A DNA stretch of 64,000 nucleotides from NCBI GenBank assembly GCA_016709145.1, contig JADJEK010000005.1, positions 1 through 64,000 of the forward strand. The letters are read 5' to 3'. Below are positions 38,567 through 46,672 of the stretch, in pieces. Each line of letters starts with the position of its first letter. Position 1 is the first letter of the stretch. The translations under genes and the position numbers were made by a program. The notes beneath the pieces were generated by a model. That model saw only the letters and a list, made by a program, of their open reading frames with translations, had not been told where the DNA came from and ran no database searches. The stretch comes from Planctomycetota bacterium (GTDB taxonomy: Bacteria > Planctomycetota > B15-G4 > JADJEK01).

Positions 38567-38826
38567 GCGATTTCTCCGGAAGGACTCGCGTCGCGCGCCG
38601 TCGGGCCCGCTCGATGCGAGCCCGAAGGATCGACTCGTCGTCACTCGGATCGTGAGGCCGGATTCGGATCCGAAGCGGCCGCGAACCGAGTCGATCGCAC
38701 GCGGAGACGCTTGGTCCAGTCATGAACCCAAGCCATCGGTGCGATTGATCGTTGCGACCGACCACCCTACGATCCCGCGCGCACCGGCGCGAGGACGCAC
38801 CCGAAGCCGGAACGGGAACACCATTC

Positions 38827-39495
38827 ATGCACACGTCGATCTCGCGTTCGTTCGTCCTGCTGTCCGCCCTGATCGTCACGGGCTGCAACGCGCCCGGCGA
38901 GCGGGATCCCGCCACGCCTCCGCTCGATTACTTCTGCGCGCGCGGCTTGGACTTCATGGACATCTTCGAGATCAACCTCTCGGCCGGAACCGGCCTGTTC
39001 GCGGCCGCGGCCGTCGAACCGGTGCGCGCCGGGATCGGCTACTACGACGCCTCGAAGTTCGGCATGCAGGGCCGGTCCTGCGGCATGTGGGAGGAGGACC
39101 GCAAGGAACTCTGCCTCGTGCTGTCGAACCTCGAGTGGTGGCGTAAGCAGCCCTGCACGGGCAACGGCTACCTGTTCGACCCGAACGAGTTCCGCCGCGC
39201 GCACTACATGCCCGACTCGTCCGATCCGGGCCGCAAGCCGTTCTACGGCGAATGGGGCTGGACCACGCGCATCGAAGACTGGGAGCGGCCGTGGCTCGAC
39301 GTGAACGTCGAAGCGCACGTGCTGTTCGTCGGCGTCGACGTCGGCATTTCGCTGCAAGACACGTTCGACTTCGTGCTCGGCATCTTCGGCGTCGACACCG
39401 TGTCGCACGACGACTTCGCCGCCGAACCGGAGACCGAAACCGAGTCGGCCACGCGCTCCGGGCCGCCGATCTCGCGGCCTCCGCTCACCGACTGA
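38827..39495 (+). CDS. Exported lipoprotein, unknown
   Basis: 222 residues. The N-terminus MHTSISRSFVLLSALIVTGC has a lipobox (IVTGC), so it is a membrane-anchored lipoprotein with cleavage before Cys20. The mature part has aromatic and Cys residues (YFCARGLDFMDIFEINLSAG, GRSCGMWEEDRKELCLVL, WWRKQPCTGNGYLF) and a hydrophobic strand LFVGVDVGISLQDTFDFVLGIFG near the end, then a polar Glu/Thr/Ser-rich tail. The aromatic tracts could insert in or lie along a membrane. No family is recognised. The RdgC-like pair begins 45 bases downstream on the same strand. Confidence 0.75.
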   Translation: MHTSISRSFVLLSALIVTGCNAPGERDPATPPLDYFCARGLDFMDIFEINLSAGTGLFAAAAVEPVRAGIGYYDASKFGMQGRSCGMWEEDRKELCLVLSNLEWWRKQPCTGNGYLFDPNEFRRAHYMPDSSDPGRKPFYGEWGWTTRIEDWERPWLDVNVEAHVLFVGVDVGISLQDTFDFVLGIFGVDTVSHDDFAAEPETETESATRSGPPISRPPLTD

Positions 39496-39539
39496 TCGCG
39501 ACAGCTCGCAGCTCGACCCGCACCGAAAGACGACTCACC

Positions 39540-40157
39540 ATGGCGATCCGCGTATCCGGCTCGTACCGGCGTTATCTCGTCGCCGGCTACTACCCGAAGC
39601 CGGATGACGACAAGTTCTACGAGCGCCTGCGCGAACACCGTTTCCGCTCGATCGACGACCAACCGATCCTGACGCCGTCGATCGGCTGGGTCGTGGCGCG
39701 GTCGTTCTCGGCGACGAACTTCAATCCCGAGAACACGTTCCTCGGGCCGCACGTGTTGCTGCGCCTGCGCATCGACCAGAAGAAGTTGCCGAGCAACGCG
39801 GTGCGCGTGCGCGTCGCGGAGGCGGCCGGCAAAATGGGCGCGACCAAGATCGCGCGCTCGGCGATGGCGAAGCTGAAGGCCGACGTCGAGAAAGAGCTGC
39901 TCGAACGCATCGTGCCCGCGACCGCCGTCGTCGACGTCCTGTGGCGACCGCAGTCCGAACTCGTGCTCGTGCGCACGACGTCGAACACGGTCAACGAGGC
40001 CTTCGTCCGCTTGTTCCGCGACACTTTCGGCAAGACGCCGATCGCGGCGACGCCGACTCCGCTCGGTGCGCGCGTGGCCGCGCCGGGTATCGACGCCGAT
40101 CGCTTGCGCCGCTTGTCCCCCGTGCTCTCCGTGAGGTCCGACGATGGCGAAGCCTGA
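39540..40157 (+). CDS. RdgC-like protein, N-terminal portion
   Basis: 205 residues. Resembles the N-terminal part of long RdgC-type recombination-associated proteins, which form DNA-encircling rings that modulate RecA: RFRSIDDQPILTPSIGWV, LLRLRIDQKKLPSNAVRVR, KLKADVEKELLERIVPAT and the marker VDVLWRPQSELVLVRTTSNTVNEAFVRLFRDTFG. E. coli RdgC is about 300 residues, so this gene alone is short. The next gene supplies what looks like the missing C-terminal region and starts inside this one, overlapping 14 bases in a different frame. ATG at 39540 lacks a strong Shine-Dalgarno. Role in recombination is inferred. Confidence 0.7.
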   Translation: MAIRVSGSYRRYLVAGYYPKPDDDKFYERLREHRFRSIDDQPILTPSIGWVVARSFSATNFNPENTFLGPHVLLRLRIDQKKLPSNAVRVRVAEAAGKMGATKIARSAMAKLKADVEKELLERIVPATAVVDVLWRPQSELVLVRTTSNTVNEAFVRLFRDTFGKTPIAATPTPLGARVAAPGIDADRLRRLSPVLSVRSDDGEA

Positions 40158-40713
40158 ACCGAAGAAGGAACAGGAAGACGACGCGCCGTTCCTCGGCACC
40201 GAGTTCCTGACGTGGCTGTGGTGGTCGGCGGAAGTCCGCGGCGGCGTGCACGCGGTCGGCGACGACCAGCGTGTCGGCGTCGTGCTGGACCGCGTGCTCG
40301 AGTTCAAGGACGACGTCACCGGCGTCAAGGTCGCGGTGCGCGGCGACGCGCCGACGCGCGCGCCCGAAGCCCGTGAGGCGCTCGCGCGCGGCATGACGCT
40401 GGAACGCGCCGGCGTCGTGATCGCCGTCGACGACGAGAACACGACGATCGTGCTCGATGGTGCCACGCTCGACCTGCGCGGCGTGAAGTCCGAGGTCCAG
40501 CCGGAAGGCGATTCCGCCGAGGACCGCGACGCCAACGCGTTGGCCTTGCTGTTCGGAATGCTCGAGGCGCTCGACAAGGTCTACCGCGCGTTCGTGTTGG
40601 AGCGCACGTCACCGGCTTTCGTGCGCGACGTGGCGCCCAAGATCGTCGATTGGGCGAAGAGCGCGCGCAAGAGCCGCGCCACCTCCCGACCGAAGGCCTC
40701 CGAGACCGCCTGA
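40144..40713 (+). CDS. RdgC-like protein, C-terminal portion
   Basis: 189 residues. It opens with a charged leader (MAKPEPKKEQEDDAPF) and then FLGTEFLTWLWWSAE, a segment found near the C-terminal domain of long RdgC-like proteins. The rest is alpha/beta (VGVVLDRVLEFKDDVTGVKVAVRG, IVLDGATLDLRG, LALLFGMLEALDKVYRAFVLERTS) with a basic tail (AKSARKSRATSRPKASETA) suitable for DNA contact. The start overlaps the preceding gene by 14 bases, so the two are probably coupled and act together. A single-base sequence error that splits one gene is less likely because both halves keep clean frames with a sensible start, but it cannot be ruled out. The NfeD gene starts 70 bases downstream. Confidence 0.7.
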   Translation: MAKPEPKKEQEDDAPFLGTEFLTWLWWSAEVRGGVHAVGDDQRVGVVLDRVLEFKDDVTGVKVAVRGDAPTRAPEAREALARGMTLERAGVVIAVDDENTTIVLDGATLDLRGVKSEVQPEGDSAEDRDANALALLFGMLEALDKVYRAFVLERTSPAFVRDVAPKIVDWAKSARKSRATSRPKASETA

Positions 40714-40783
40714 CCCGATCGGCCCCTTGCTGGACGGCGAACCCTCTACACTGCGGGCCGCTTTGGCCCCGAGGGGATCGCAC

Positions 40784-42250
40784 GTGTTCGAGTCGTTCGT
40801 GGTGTTGGCCGGTCTTTGCGGCGCGATGCAGTCCGAAGCTGCGCCTGACGGCGTAGTCGTCACATCGATCACGGGCTCGCTCGAAGAGGGCATGATCCCG
40901 ACGCTGGAACGGGCCGTGCGGCGCGCCAAGGAACTGCGTTCGAGCACGCTGATCCTCGAACTCGACACGCCCGGCGGCGCCGTCGACATCATGGGCCGAC
41001 TCGGCGACCTGCTGCGCTCGCAGGGGCTGACCTCGATCGCCTACGTCACGCGCGAGGCCGGTTCGGCCGGCGCCTATCTCGCGCTGTGCTGCGACAAGGT
41101 CTTCACGGCCGAGCATGCGGCCATCGGCTCGGCCTATCCGATCGTGATGGTCCCCGGCGTCGGCCTGGTGACCGACGTCGACCCGCGGATCATCGAGAAA
41201 CAAGTCTCGTTCCTGCGCGCGAAGTTCCGCGACGCGGCGCAAGCGCACGGCAAGGACGGACTCGACGCGATGGCGCAGGCCTTCGTCGATCCGCAAGTCG
41301 GCGTGGTACTGGCCGCCACACCGGACGGCGATCGCGTGCTCACGCAGATCGAGTTCGACGACTTGGTCCGGCAATCGGGCCCGGGCGACGTCCGCCTGCT
41401 GAAGACCATCTGTGCCGAGGGCAAGTTGCTGGCGTTGTCCGCCGCCGAGGCCTTCGACTACGGCCTGTCGGACGGCATCGTCACTTCGCGCGAGGAACTG
41501 CTCGAGGCCGTCAAGCTCGCCGGCGCTCCGATCGTCGAAGTGCAGGCGTCGTGGTCCGAGCGCTTCGTCAACCAGCTCGGCGGCCTGGTGCGCTACGTGC
41601 TGTTCGGACTCGGCGCTCTGCTGCTGATCCTCGAGCTCAAATCCCCAGGGTTCGGCCTGCTCGGCATCGGCGGTCTCACGCTGCTCGGGATCGTGTTCTT
41701 CCGCAACTACCTCGCGGGGCTCGCCGATCTGCCCGAACTGCTGTTGATCATCCTCGGCGTGGTGTTGCTCGCACTCGAGTTGTTCGTGATCCCGGGCTTC
41801 GGCATCACCGGCTTCCTCGGCGTGGCCTGCATCGCGCTCGGCGCGATCTTCTCGTTCCTGCCGTTCCTGTTCCCCGCCGGGCCATCCGAGTCGTCGTACT
41901 TGCGCGACGTGCTCGGCGGATTCGGCGCGATGCTGGTCGGCATCGTCGCGGCGATCTTCCCGCTGACGCGGTGGATCCTGCCGCGACTGCCGTGGTTCCA
42001 GCACATGACGTTGGCCGGGACGACCGCCGTGGTCGGCTCGAGCGCGGCGTTGGCCGAACCCTCGGTGTCGACGAGCGTCGGCGCGCGCGGCACCGCGTAC
42101 ACGGACCTGCGACCCGCGGGCAAGGTCGACGTCGGCGGAGCGCTGTTCGACGCGCGCTCCGACGGCGGCTACATCGAGCGCGGCACGACGATCGTGGTGT
42201 CCGCGGTCGAACACAGTCACGTCGTCGTGCGCACCGCGGAGGAACCGTGA
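40784..42250 (+). CDS. NfeD-family ClpP-class membrane serine protease (long form)
   Basis: 488 residues. GTG at 40784 has GAGGGGA upstream and TACACT 31 bases earlier as a likely -10. The N-terminal ClpP-like domain shows STLILELDTPGGAVDIMG, REAGSAGAYLAL (candidate catalytic Ser in GSAGA), AAIGSAYPI and IIEKQVSFLRA (candidate catalytic Lys). Four to five membrane helices follow (LFGLGALLLILELKSPGFG, LLGIVFFRNYLAGL, LLLIILGVVLLALELFVIPG, FLGVACIALGAIFSFL), then a C-terminal OB fold (TAYTDLRPAGKVDVGGALFDARSDGGYIERG). Long NfeD proteins typically sit beside flotillin/stomatin genes, as here, and may cleave or regulate membrane-microdomain proteins. Stop overlaps the next start by one base (TGATG). 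Confidence 0.93.
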   Translation: MFESFVVLAGLCGAMQSEAAPDGVVVTSITGSLEEGMIPTLERAVRRAKELRSSTLILELDTPGGAVDIMGRLGDLLRSQGLTSIAYVTREAGSAGAYLALCCDKVFTAEHAAIGSAYPIVMVPGVGLVTDVDPRIIEKQVSFLRAKFRDAAQAHGKDGLDAMAQAFVDPQVGVVLAATPDGDRVLTQIEFDDLVRQSGPGDVRLLKTICAEGKLLALSAAEAFDYGLSDGIVTSREELLEAVKLAGAPIVEVQASWSERFVNQLGGLVRYVLFGLGALLLILELKSPGFGLLGIGGLTLLGIVFFRNYLAGLADLPELLLIILGVVLLALELFVIPGFGITGFLGVACIALGAIFSFLPFLFPAGPSESSYLRDVLGGFGAMLVGIVAAIFPLTRWILPRLPWFQHMTLAGTTAVVGSSAALAEPSVSTSVGARGTAYTDLRPAGKVDVGGALFDARSDGGYIERGTTIVVSAVEHSHVVVRTAEEP

Positions 42251-42738
42251 TGGAACTGTGGTCGTACGTCCTGCTCGGGGTCGGTCTCGTGCTGATCCTG
42301 CTCGAGGTGTTCTTCCCGTCGTTCGGCATCCTCGGCACGCTCGCGGCCGGCGCGTTGATCGCCGGCGGCGTGTGCGCTTGGAACGCCGAGCCCGGCGTGT
42401 TCACGACCTACCTGATGATCGCGTTCGTGCTCGGCCCCGTGGTTACCGCGTTCGCCGTGAAGATGTTCCCGCGCAGTTGGTTCGGGCGGCATTACACGCT
42501 GCCCGGCGCGTCGTTCCCGGCGCAGGAATCGGCCGCGGGCGGCGGCGGTGCGGACTTCGCCGACTTGATCGGCGGGACCGGCACGGCTCTCACTCCGCTG
42601 CGCCCCGCCGGCAAGGCGCAGATCCGCGATCGACGCGTCGACGTCGTCACGCGCGGCGAAGCGATCGACGCCGGTACCCCCATTCGCGTGCTCCTGATCG
42701 AAGGCAACCGCATCGTGGTTTCGCAGGAAAACGCCTGA
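42250..42738 (+). CDS. Short NfeD-like membrane protein
   Basis: 162 residues, ATG at 42250 overlapping the preceding stop. Two to three membrane helices (YVLLGVGLVLILLEVFFPSFG, LAAGALIAGGVCAWNA, YLMIAFVLGPVVTAFAVKMF) are followed by a Gly-rich linker and an NfeD C-terminal OB fold (GTALTPLRPAGKAQIRDRRVDVVTRGEAIDAG, VLLIEGNRIVVSQ) whose core matches that of the long NfeD upstream. It lacks the protease domain. Likely acts with the flotillin-like protein encoded next; the three genes form one transcript. Confidence 0.92.
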   Translation: MELWSYVLLGVGLVLILLEVFFPSFGILGTLAAGALIAGGVCAWNAEPGVFTTYLMIAFVLGPVVTAFAVKMFPRSWFGRHYTLPGASFPAQESAAGGGGADFADLIGGTGTALTPLRPAGKAQIRDRRVDVVTRGEAIDAGTPIRVLLIEGNRIVVSQENA

Positions 42739-42803
42739 CCATCCACACCACTGGCGCCGCGGACTCGCTCGGCACGAGCGCGGCGCACGAAGGAGATTCG
42801 ACT

Positions 42804-43847
42804 TTGAGTTCCAACGCTTTGCTGTCCCTCGCCGCCGGCGATTCCGTCGCTCCGGCCGTGTTCGTCGTGCTGGGCCTGCTCGCGCTGATCTTCTTGATCA
42901 TCGTGTTCAAGTACCTCGGCCTCTACGTGCAGGCGATGCTCGCCGGCGCGCAGATCGGACTGCTCGAGATGGTCGCGATGTCGCTGCGCAAGGTGCCGCC
43001 GGCCCACATCGTGCGCGCCAAGATCATGGGCGTGCAGGCCGGCCTCGCACAGGTGCAGACGAAGGATCTCGAGGCGCACTACCTCGCGGGCGGCAACGTG
43101 CCGAACGTCGTGCGCGCTCTGATCGCGTCGAACCGCGCGGGTCTGTCGCTCGACTTCAAGCGCGCGACCGGCATCGACCTCGCCGGCCGCAACGTGCTCG
43201 AAGCGATCCAGACCTCCGTGAACCCGAAGGTCATCGACTGCCCGGCGCCCGGCAAGACGCGCGAGATGGCGATCGCCGCGGTCGCGAAGGACGGCATCCA
43301 GTTGCTGACGCGTGCGCGCGTCACGGTGCGCACCAACCTCGCCCAGCTCATCGGCGGCGCGACGGAAGAGACGATCATCGCGCGCGTCGGCGAAGGCATC
43401 GTCGCCGCGATCGGCGCGGCCGCGACGTACACCGAAGTGCTCGCCGCCCCCGACCGCATCTCGAAGACCGTGCTCGCGCGTGGTCTCGACGCCGGCACGG
43501 CGTTCGAGATCCTCTCGATCGACATCGCCGACATCAACGTCGGTGAAAACGTCGGCGCGAAGCTGCAAGCCGATCAGGCCGAAGCCAACAAGCGCATGGC
43601 GCAGGCGCAGGCCGAAGTCCGCCGCGCGATGGCCGTCGCGCAGGAGCAGGAAATGCAGGCGCGCGTCATGGAGAACCGCGCGAAGGTCGTCGAATCCGAG
43701 GCACAGATCCCGCTCGCGATCGCCGAGGCGTTCCGCTCGGGCAACCTCGGGCTGATGGACTACCAGCGCTACAAGAACATCGAGGCCGACACGACGATGC
43801 GGCGCTCGATCGCGGAAGGCGGTTCGTCGGACAAGAGCACGTCGTGA
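42804..43847 (+). CDS. floA: Flotillin-like protein FloA (SPFH domain)
   Basis: 347 residues from a TTG at 42804 with AAGGAG eight bases upstream; no ATG lies nearby. Membrane hairpin near the N-terminus (VFVVLGLLALIFLIIVFKYLGLYVQAML), then the FloA-specific SPFH core: IGLLEMVAMSLRKVPPAHIVRAKIMG, DLEAHYLAGGNVPNVVRALIASNRAGL, GIDLAGRNVLEAIQTSVNP, DGIQLLTRARVTVRTNLAQLIGGATEETIIARVGEG. The C-terminal helix KLQADQAEANKRMAQAQAEVRR mediates oligomerisation. Organises membrane microdomains in bacteria. The NfeD pair upstream is its usual partner. The stop codon overlaps the next gene's GTG by four bases. Confidence 0.96.
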   Translation: MSSNALLSLAAGDSVAPAVFVVLGLLALIFLIIVFKYLGLYVQAMLAGAQIGLLEMVAMSLRKVPPAHIVRAKIMGVQAGLAQVQTKDLEAHYLAGGNVPNVVRALIASNRAGLSLDFKRATGIDLAGRNVLEAIQTSVNPKVIDCPAPGKTREMAIAAVAKDGIQLLTRARVTVRTNLAQLIGGATEETIIARVGEGIVAAIGAAATYTEVLAAPDRISKTVLARGLDAGTAFEILSIDIADINVGENVGAKLQADQAEANKRMAQAQAEVRRAMAVAQEQEMQARVMENRAKVVESEAQIPLAIAEAFRSGNLGLMDYQRYKNIEADTTMRRSIAEGGSSDKSTS

Positions 43848-44539
43848 GCGCGCTCGCCGTCGTCCCGGTCCTCGCGGCGAACCCGCTGCAGTGGATCTTC
43901 GACAACTTCACGACGGTCCTGTTCGTGCTGTTCTTCGTGCTGCCGTCGATCGCGCAGGTGTTCAAGCGCAAGCAGAGCGAACGCCAACAGCCGACGACAC
44001 CGACGCCCGACGCAACGAGCGGCGGCGGATCGCCCGAGCTGGCGCACGACACGCGCGCCGGCGGCGGCAACGCCTCCGCGGGCGAAGCGACGCCGCGTGA
44101 CCTCGAGGATCGCGTCCGCCGTTACTTCGAAGAACTGACCGGGCAGACGACGCCGGAGCTGGAGCCGGACACGGAGGACGTCGACGAGCTCGCGGACGAT
44201 CCTGCGCCCACGCGGGCGCAGGCGAATCGCGAGGTTGCACGCGAACAGGCCTACGAGCGCGCGCAGGAACACGCCGCGCAACGCGAGGCCAACCCGCACG
44301 CGGTCCACCGCGTGTTCGCGGACCTGTCGAACACCGACGTCGCCGGTGAGGAAGCGTTCGACACGCGCGTCGCGCACGGCGATGTCGCGCCGCAGCTCGA
44401 GGTGAAGCGCCGTAACACCGGCAAGTCGGCGGCGACGCGGCGCCTGGACCTGCACGACGAGGCTCAACTGCGCAAGGCCGTGGTGTTGCTCGAAGTGCTC
44501 GGCCCGCCGATCGCGTTGCGCGACGAGCGTCGGTTCTGA
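43844..44539 (+). CDS. Small membrane-anchored acidic protein of the floA operon
   Basis: 231 residues, GTG start at 43844 overlapping the floA stop (GTGA). One N-terminal helix (LQWIFDNFTTVLFVLFFVLPSIAQVF), then basic KRKQSERQQP and a long charged, disordered Ala/Glu/Asp-rich region with a short amphipathic segment (LEDRVRRYFEELTGQ). The C-terminal helix (LHDEAQLRKAVVLLEVLGPPIALRDERRF) resembles conserved tails of proteins co-encoded with floA in other bacteria. Likely cytoplasm-facing scaffold or adaptor for the microdomain complex; no family assigned. The gene is last in the operon and is followed by a strong terminator. Confidence 0.75.
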   Translation: MSALAVVPVLAANPLQWIFDNFTTVLFVLFFVLPSIAQVFKRKQSERQQPTTPTPDATSGGGSPELAHDTRAGGGNASAGEATPRDLEDRVRRYFEELTGQTTPELEPDTEDVDELADDPAPTRAQANREVAREQAYERAQEHAAQREANPHAVHRVFADLSNTDVAGEEAFDTRVAHGDVAPQLEVKRRNTGKSAATRRLDLHDEAQLRKAVVLLEVLGPPIALRDERRF

Positions 44540-44559
44540 ACGAGCGCTGAAGACGTCGA

Positions 44560-44604
44560 CGGCCCCCGCGATGCTCGAGGCGTCGCGGGGGCCGTTTCCG
44601 TTTT
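44560..44604 (+). terminator. Intrinsic terminator of the floA operon
   Basis: CGGCCCCCGCGA (44560-44571) pairs with TCGCGGGGGCCG (44583-44594), followed by TTTCCGTTTT. The 12-bp GC-rich stem lies between the convergent floA operon and lolD and can serve the plus strand. Confidence 0.9.
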
Positions 44605-44616
44605 CGCGACGCGCGA

Positions 44617-45327
44617 TCAGCTCGCCGGGGCGAACGTCTCGACGCGACCATGCACCAACCGCACGACGCGATCGGCTCGCCGCGCGAGGTCGAGGTCGTG
44701 CGTGACGAACACGAACGTCTTGCCGCTGTCTTGCTTCAGTTGGAACAGCAGGTCCGAGATCTCGCGCGACGTCGCCTCGTCGAGGTTGCCGGTCGGCTCG
44801 TCGCAGAGCACGACGTCGGGATCGCCGATCAACGCGCGGCCGATCGCGACGCGCTGGCGCTCGCCGCCGGACAACTGCGACGGGCGATGGCCTTCGCGCT
44901 CCGACAAGCCGAGCGTGCGCAGCAGCGCGCGGCCACGCTCGCGTTCCTTCGCCTTGGCCCCGAACCACGACGTGATCGAGTGCTTCATCATCAGCGGCAA
45001 CAGCACGTTCTCGAGCGCGTTCAGCTCCGGGATCAGGTGATAGAACTGGAACACGAAGCCGATGTGCTTCTGCCGCAAGCGCGACCGCGCCGTTCGCGAC
45101 AACGAACCGACGTCGGCGCCGCGGAACAGGACTTTGCCGGTCGTCGGTCGATCGAGCAGCCCGAGCAAGTGCAGCAGCGTCGACTTGCCGGCGCCCGACG
45201 AACCGACGATCGCGAGCGACTCGCCCGCCTGGATCGTGAGGTCGACGCCGCGCAGCACGTCGAGCGCGCGACCACCCATCACGTAACTCTTGGTGAGGCC
45301 GGTCGCCTCCAGCACGAGCTCACTCAT
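44617..45327 (-). CDS. lolD: ABC transporter ATPase, LolD-like
   Basis: 236 residues. Walker A GSSGAGKSTLLH, Q-loop FVFQFYHLIPELNALENV, signature LSGGERQRVAIGRAL, Walker B VVLCDEPTGNLDEAT and H-loop FVTHDLDLA are all intact. The FYHLIPELNALENV sequence after the Q-loop is typical of LolD/MacB-type ATPases. Its start overlaps the end of the LolC/E-like permease by eight bases. Together they should release lipoproteins from the inner membrane toward the outer membrane. This supports a diderm cell envelope. No lolA chaperone is in the window. Confidence 0.93.
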   Translation of the reverse strand: MSELVLEATGLTKSYVMGGRALDVLRGVDLTIQAGESLAIVGSSGAGKSTLLHLLGLLDRPTTGKVLFRGADVGSLSRTARSRLRQKHIGFVFQFYHLIPELNALENVLLPLMMKHSITSWFGAKAKERERGRALLRTLGLSEREGHRPSQLSGGERQRVAIGRALIGDPDVVLCDEPTGNLDEATSREISDLLFQLKQDSGKTFVFVTHDLDLARRADRVVRLVHGRVETFAPAS

Positions 45328-46669
45328 GGCGCAGCGCCTGGACCGGATCCATGCGAGCCGCGCGCACCGCCGGCAACAGCGCGCACAACAGAGCGAACAC
45401 GACGGTCCCGAAGAACGCGATCGCCACGAACTGCGGCGTGAGCTCGATCGGGATGCGATCGAACGTGTAGACGTCGGCGCGGAAGATGCGCACGCCGAAC
45501 GCCTTCTCGATGCCGTCGTTCACGTGGTTGATGTTCAGCGACAACAGCACGCCGGACAGCGCGCCGAGCGCGGCGGCCATCGTGCTCATCAGCAAGCCGC
45601 CGCCGAGGAAGATCCCGAGCACTCCACCCGGCGTGGCTCCGAGCGTGTTCAGGATGCCGATGTCCTTGGTCTTGTCCGAGACGAGGATCGTCAGCGTCGC
45701 GAACACGTTGAAGCTCATGACCGCGACGAAGAAGAACAGGATGAAGCCGAGGATCGAGCGTTCGTTCTCGACCGCGGACAGCAGGTTGCGGTTGCGTTCG
45801 ACCCAGGTCTCCGTGAACACGGACAGGCCCGATTCACCGAGCTTCGCGCGCACCGCGTTCGCCGTGGCGTCGAGTCCCGGGCCGTCGCTGACTGCGCTCG
45901 TGACGCACAGCTCGGTCGCCTCGTTCTTCGTCTCGGCGAACTTGCGCGCCGCCTCGATCGGCACGTACAGCGAGCGCATGTCGAACTGGTAGTGACCGGT
46001 GCGCACCGATCCGCCGATCAGGAAGCGCTGCGTCAGCGGCTTGACGTTGTCCTGATCGAGCGTGTCGGGCAGCGTCACCAGCGTGACGACGTCGCCCTTG
46101 TTCAGCCCGAAGAAGTGCATCGCGCCTTCGCCGGGCAAGGCGACCGGCAAGTCGTCGTTGACGTACTTGGCCGGGACCTTCTTCAACCAGAACGGCTGCG
46201 TGACGCTGTCGACAGCTTGCCCGTACTCGCCCTGTTCGGCGAGGTACTCGTCGAAGTCCGTGACTCCGCGCTCGAGCGCCGGATCGAGTCCGATCACGGT
46301 CACGTATTGGTTCTCGGCGAACTGTCCCATACCGAGGATCTGCGGCGCGACCGAGTCGCCGACGCGGATCAACGCCGGACGCACGAGGCGCGGGGTCACG
46401 CCCTTGACGCCAGGGACGTCGTTCAGCGCGCTCTGGATCTCGTGGAACGACGGCAAGCTCAACTTCGATCGACTGACGCCGTCATGACGCGGCGTCAGCA
46501 CGATGTCCGCGGTCGTGCCGCGGATGATGCGGCGCGTTTCCTTGAGGAACCCGGACATGATCGAGATGGTCGTGATGAACGCCATCACCGACAGCCAGAT
46601 GCCGACCATCGAGACCCACGAGATCGGGCGCGCCCACAAGTAGCGCAGCGCGAGGAACAGCCGGTACAT
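45320..46669 (-). CDS. ABC transporter permease, LolC/LolE-like
   Basis: 449 residues with the four-helix MacB/FtsX layout: one helix at the N-terminus (LWARPISWVSMVGIWLSVMAFITTISIMSGFL), a periplasmic domain of about 220 residues, and three C-terminal helices (ILGFILFFFVAVMSFNVFATLTILVSDKTKDIGILNTLGATPG, LMSTMAAALGALSGVLLSLNINHVND, FVAIAFFGTVVFALLCALLPAVRAARMDPVQALRHE). The KDIGILNTLGA coupling motif and PVQALRHE end are LolC/E hallmarks. Only one permease gene is present; a homodimer (LolF-like) may suffice. Start ATG at 46669 lies three bases after the lysS stop. Confidence 0.93.
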   Translation of the reverse strand: MYRLFLALRYLWARPISWVSMVGIWLSVMAFITTISIMSGFLKETRRIIRGTTADIVLTPRHDGVSRSKLSLPSFHEIQSALNDVPGVKGVTPRLVRPALIRVGDSVAPQILGMGQFAENQYVTVIGLDPALERGVTDFDEYLAEQGEYGQAVDSVTQPFWLKKVPAKYVNDDLPVALPGEGAMHFFGLNKGDVVTLVTLPDTLDQDNVKPLTQRFLIGGSVRTGHYQFDMRSLYVPIEAARKFAETKNEATELCVTSAVSDGPGLDATANAVRAKLGESGLSVFTETWVERNRNLLSAVENERSILGFILFFFVAVMSFNVFATLTILVSDKTKDIGILNTLGATPGGVLGIFLGGGLLMSTMAAALGALSGVLLSLNINHVNDGIEKAFGVRIFRADVYTFDRIPIELTPQFVAIAFFGTVVFALLCALLPAVRAARMDPVQALRHE

Positions 46670-46672
46670 CGA

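Noticed and set aside
34946..38725. 1259-residue plus-strand open frame across the peroxidase and toroid genes
   Set aside because: Antisense of two genes with clear signal peptides and heme motifs; its own translation is low-complexity Arg/His.
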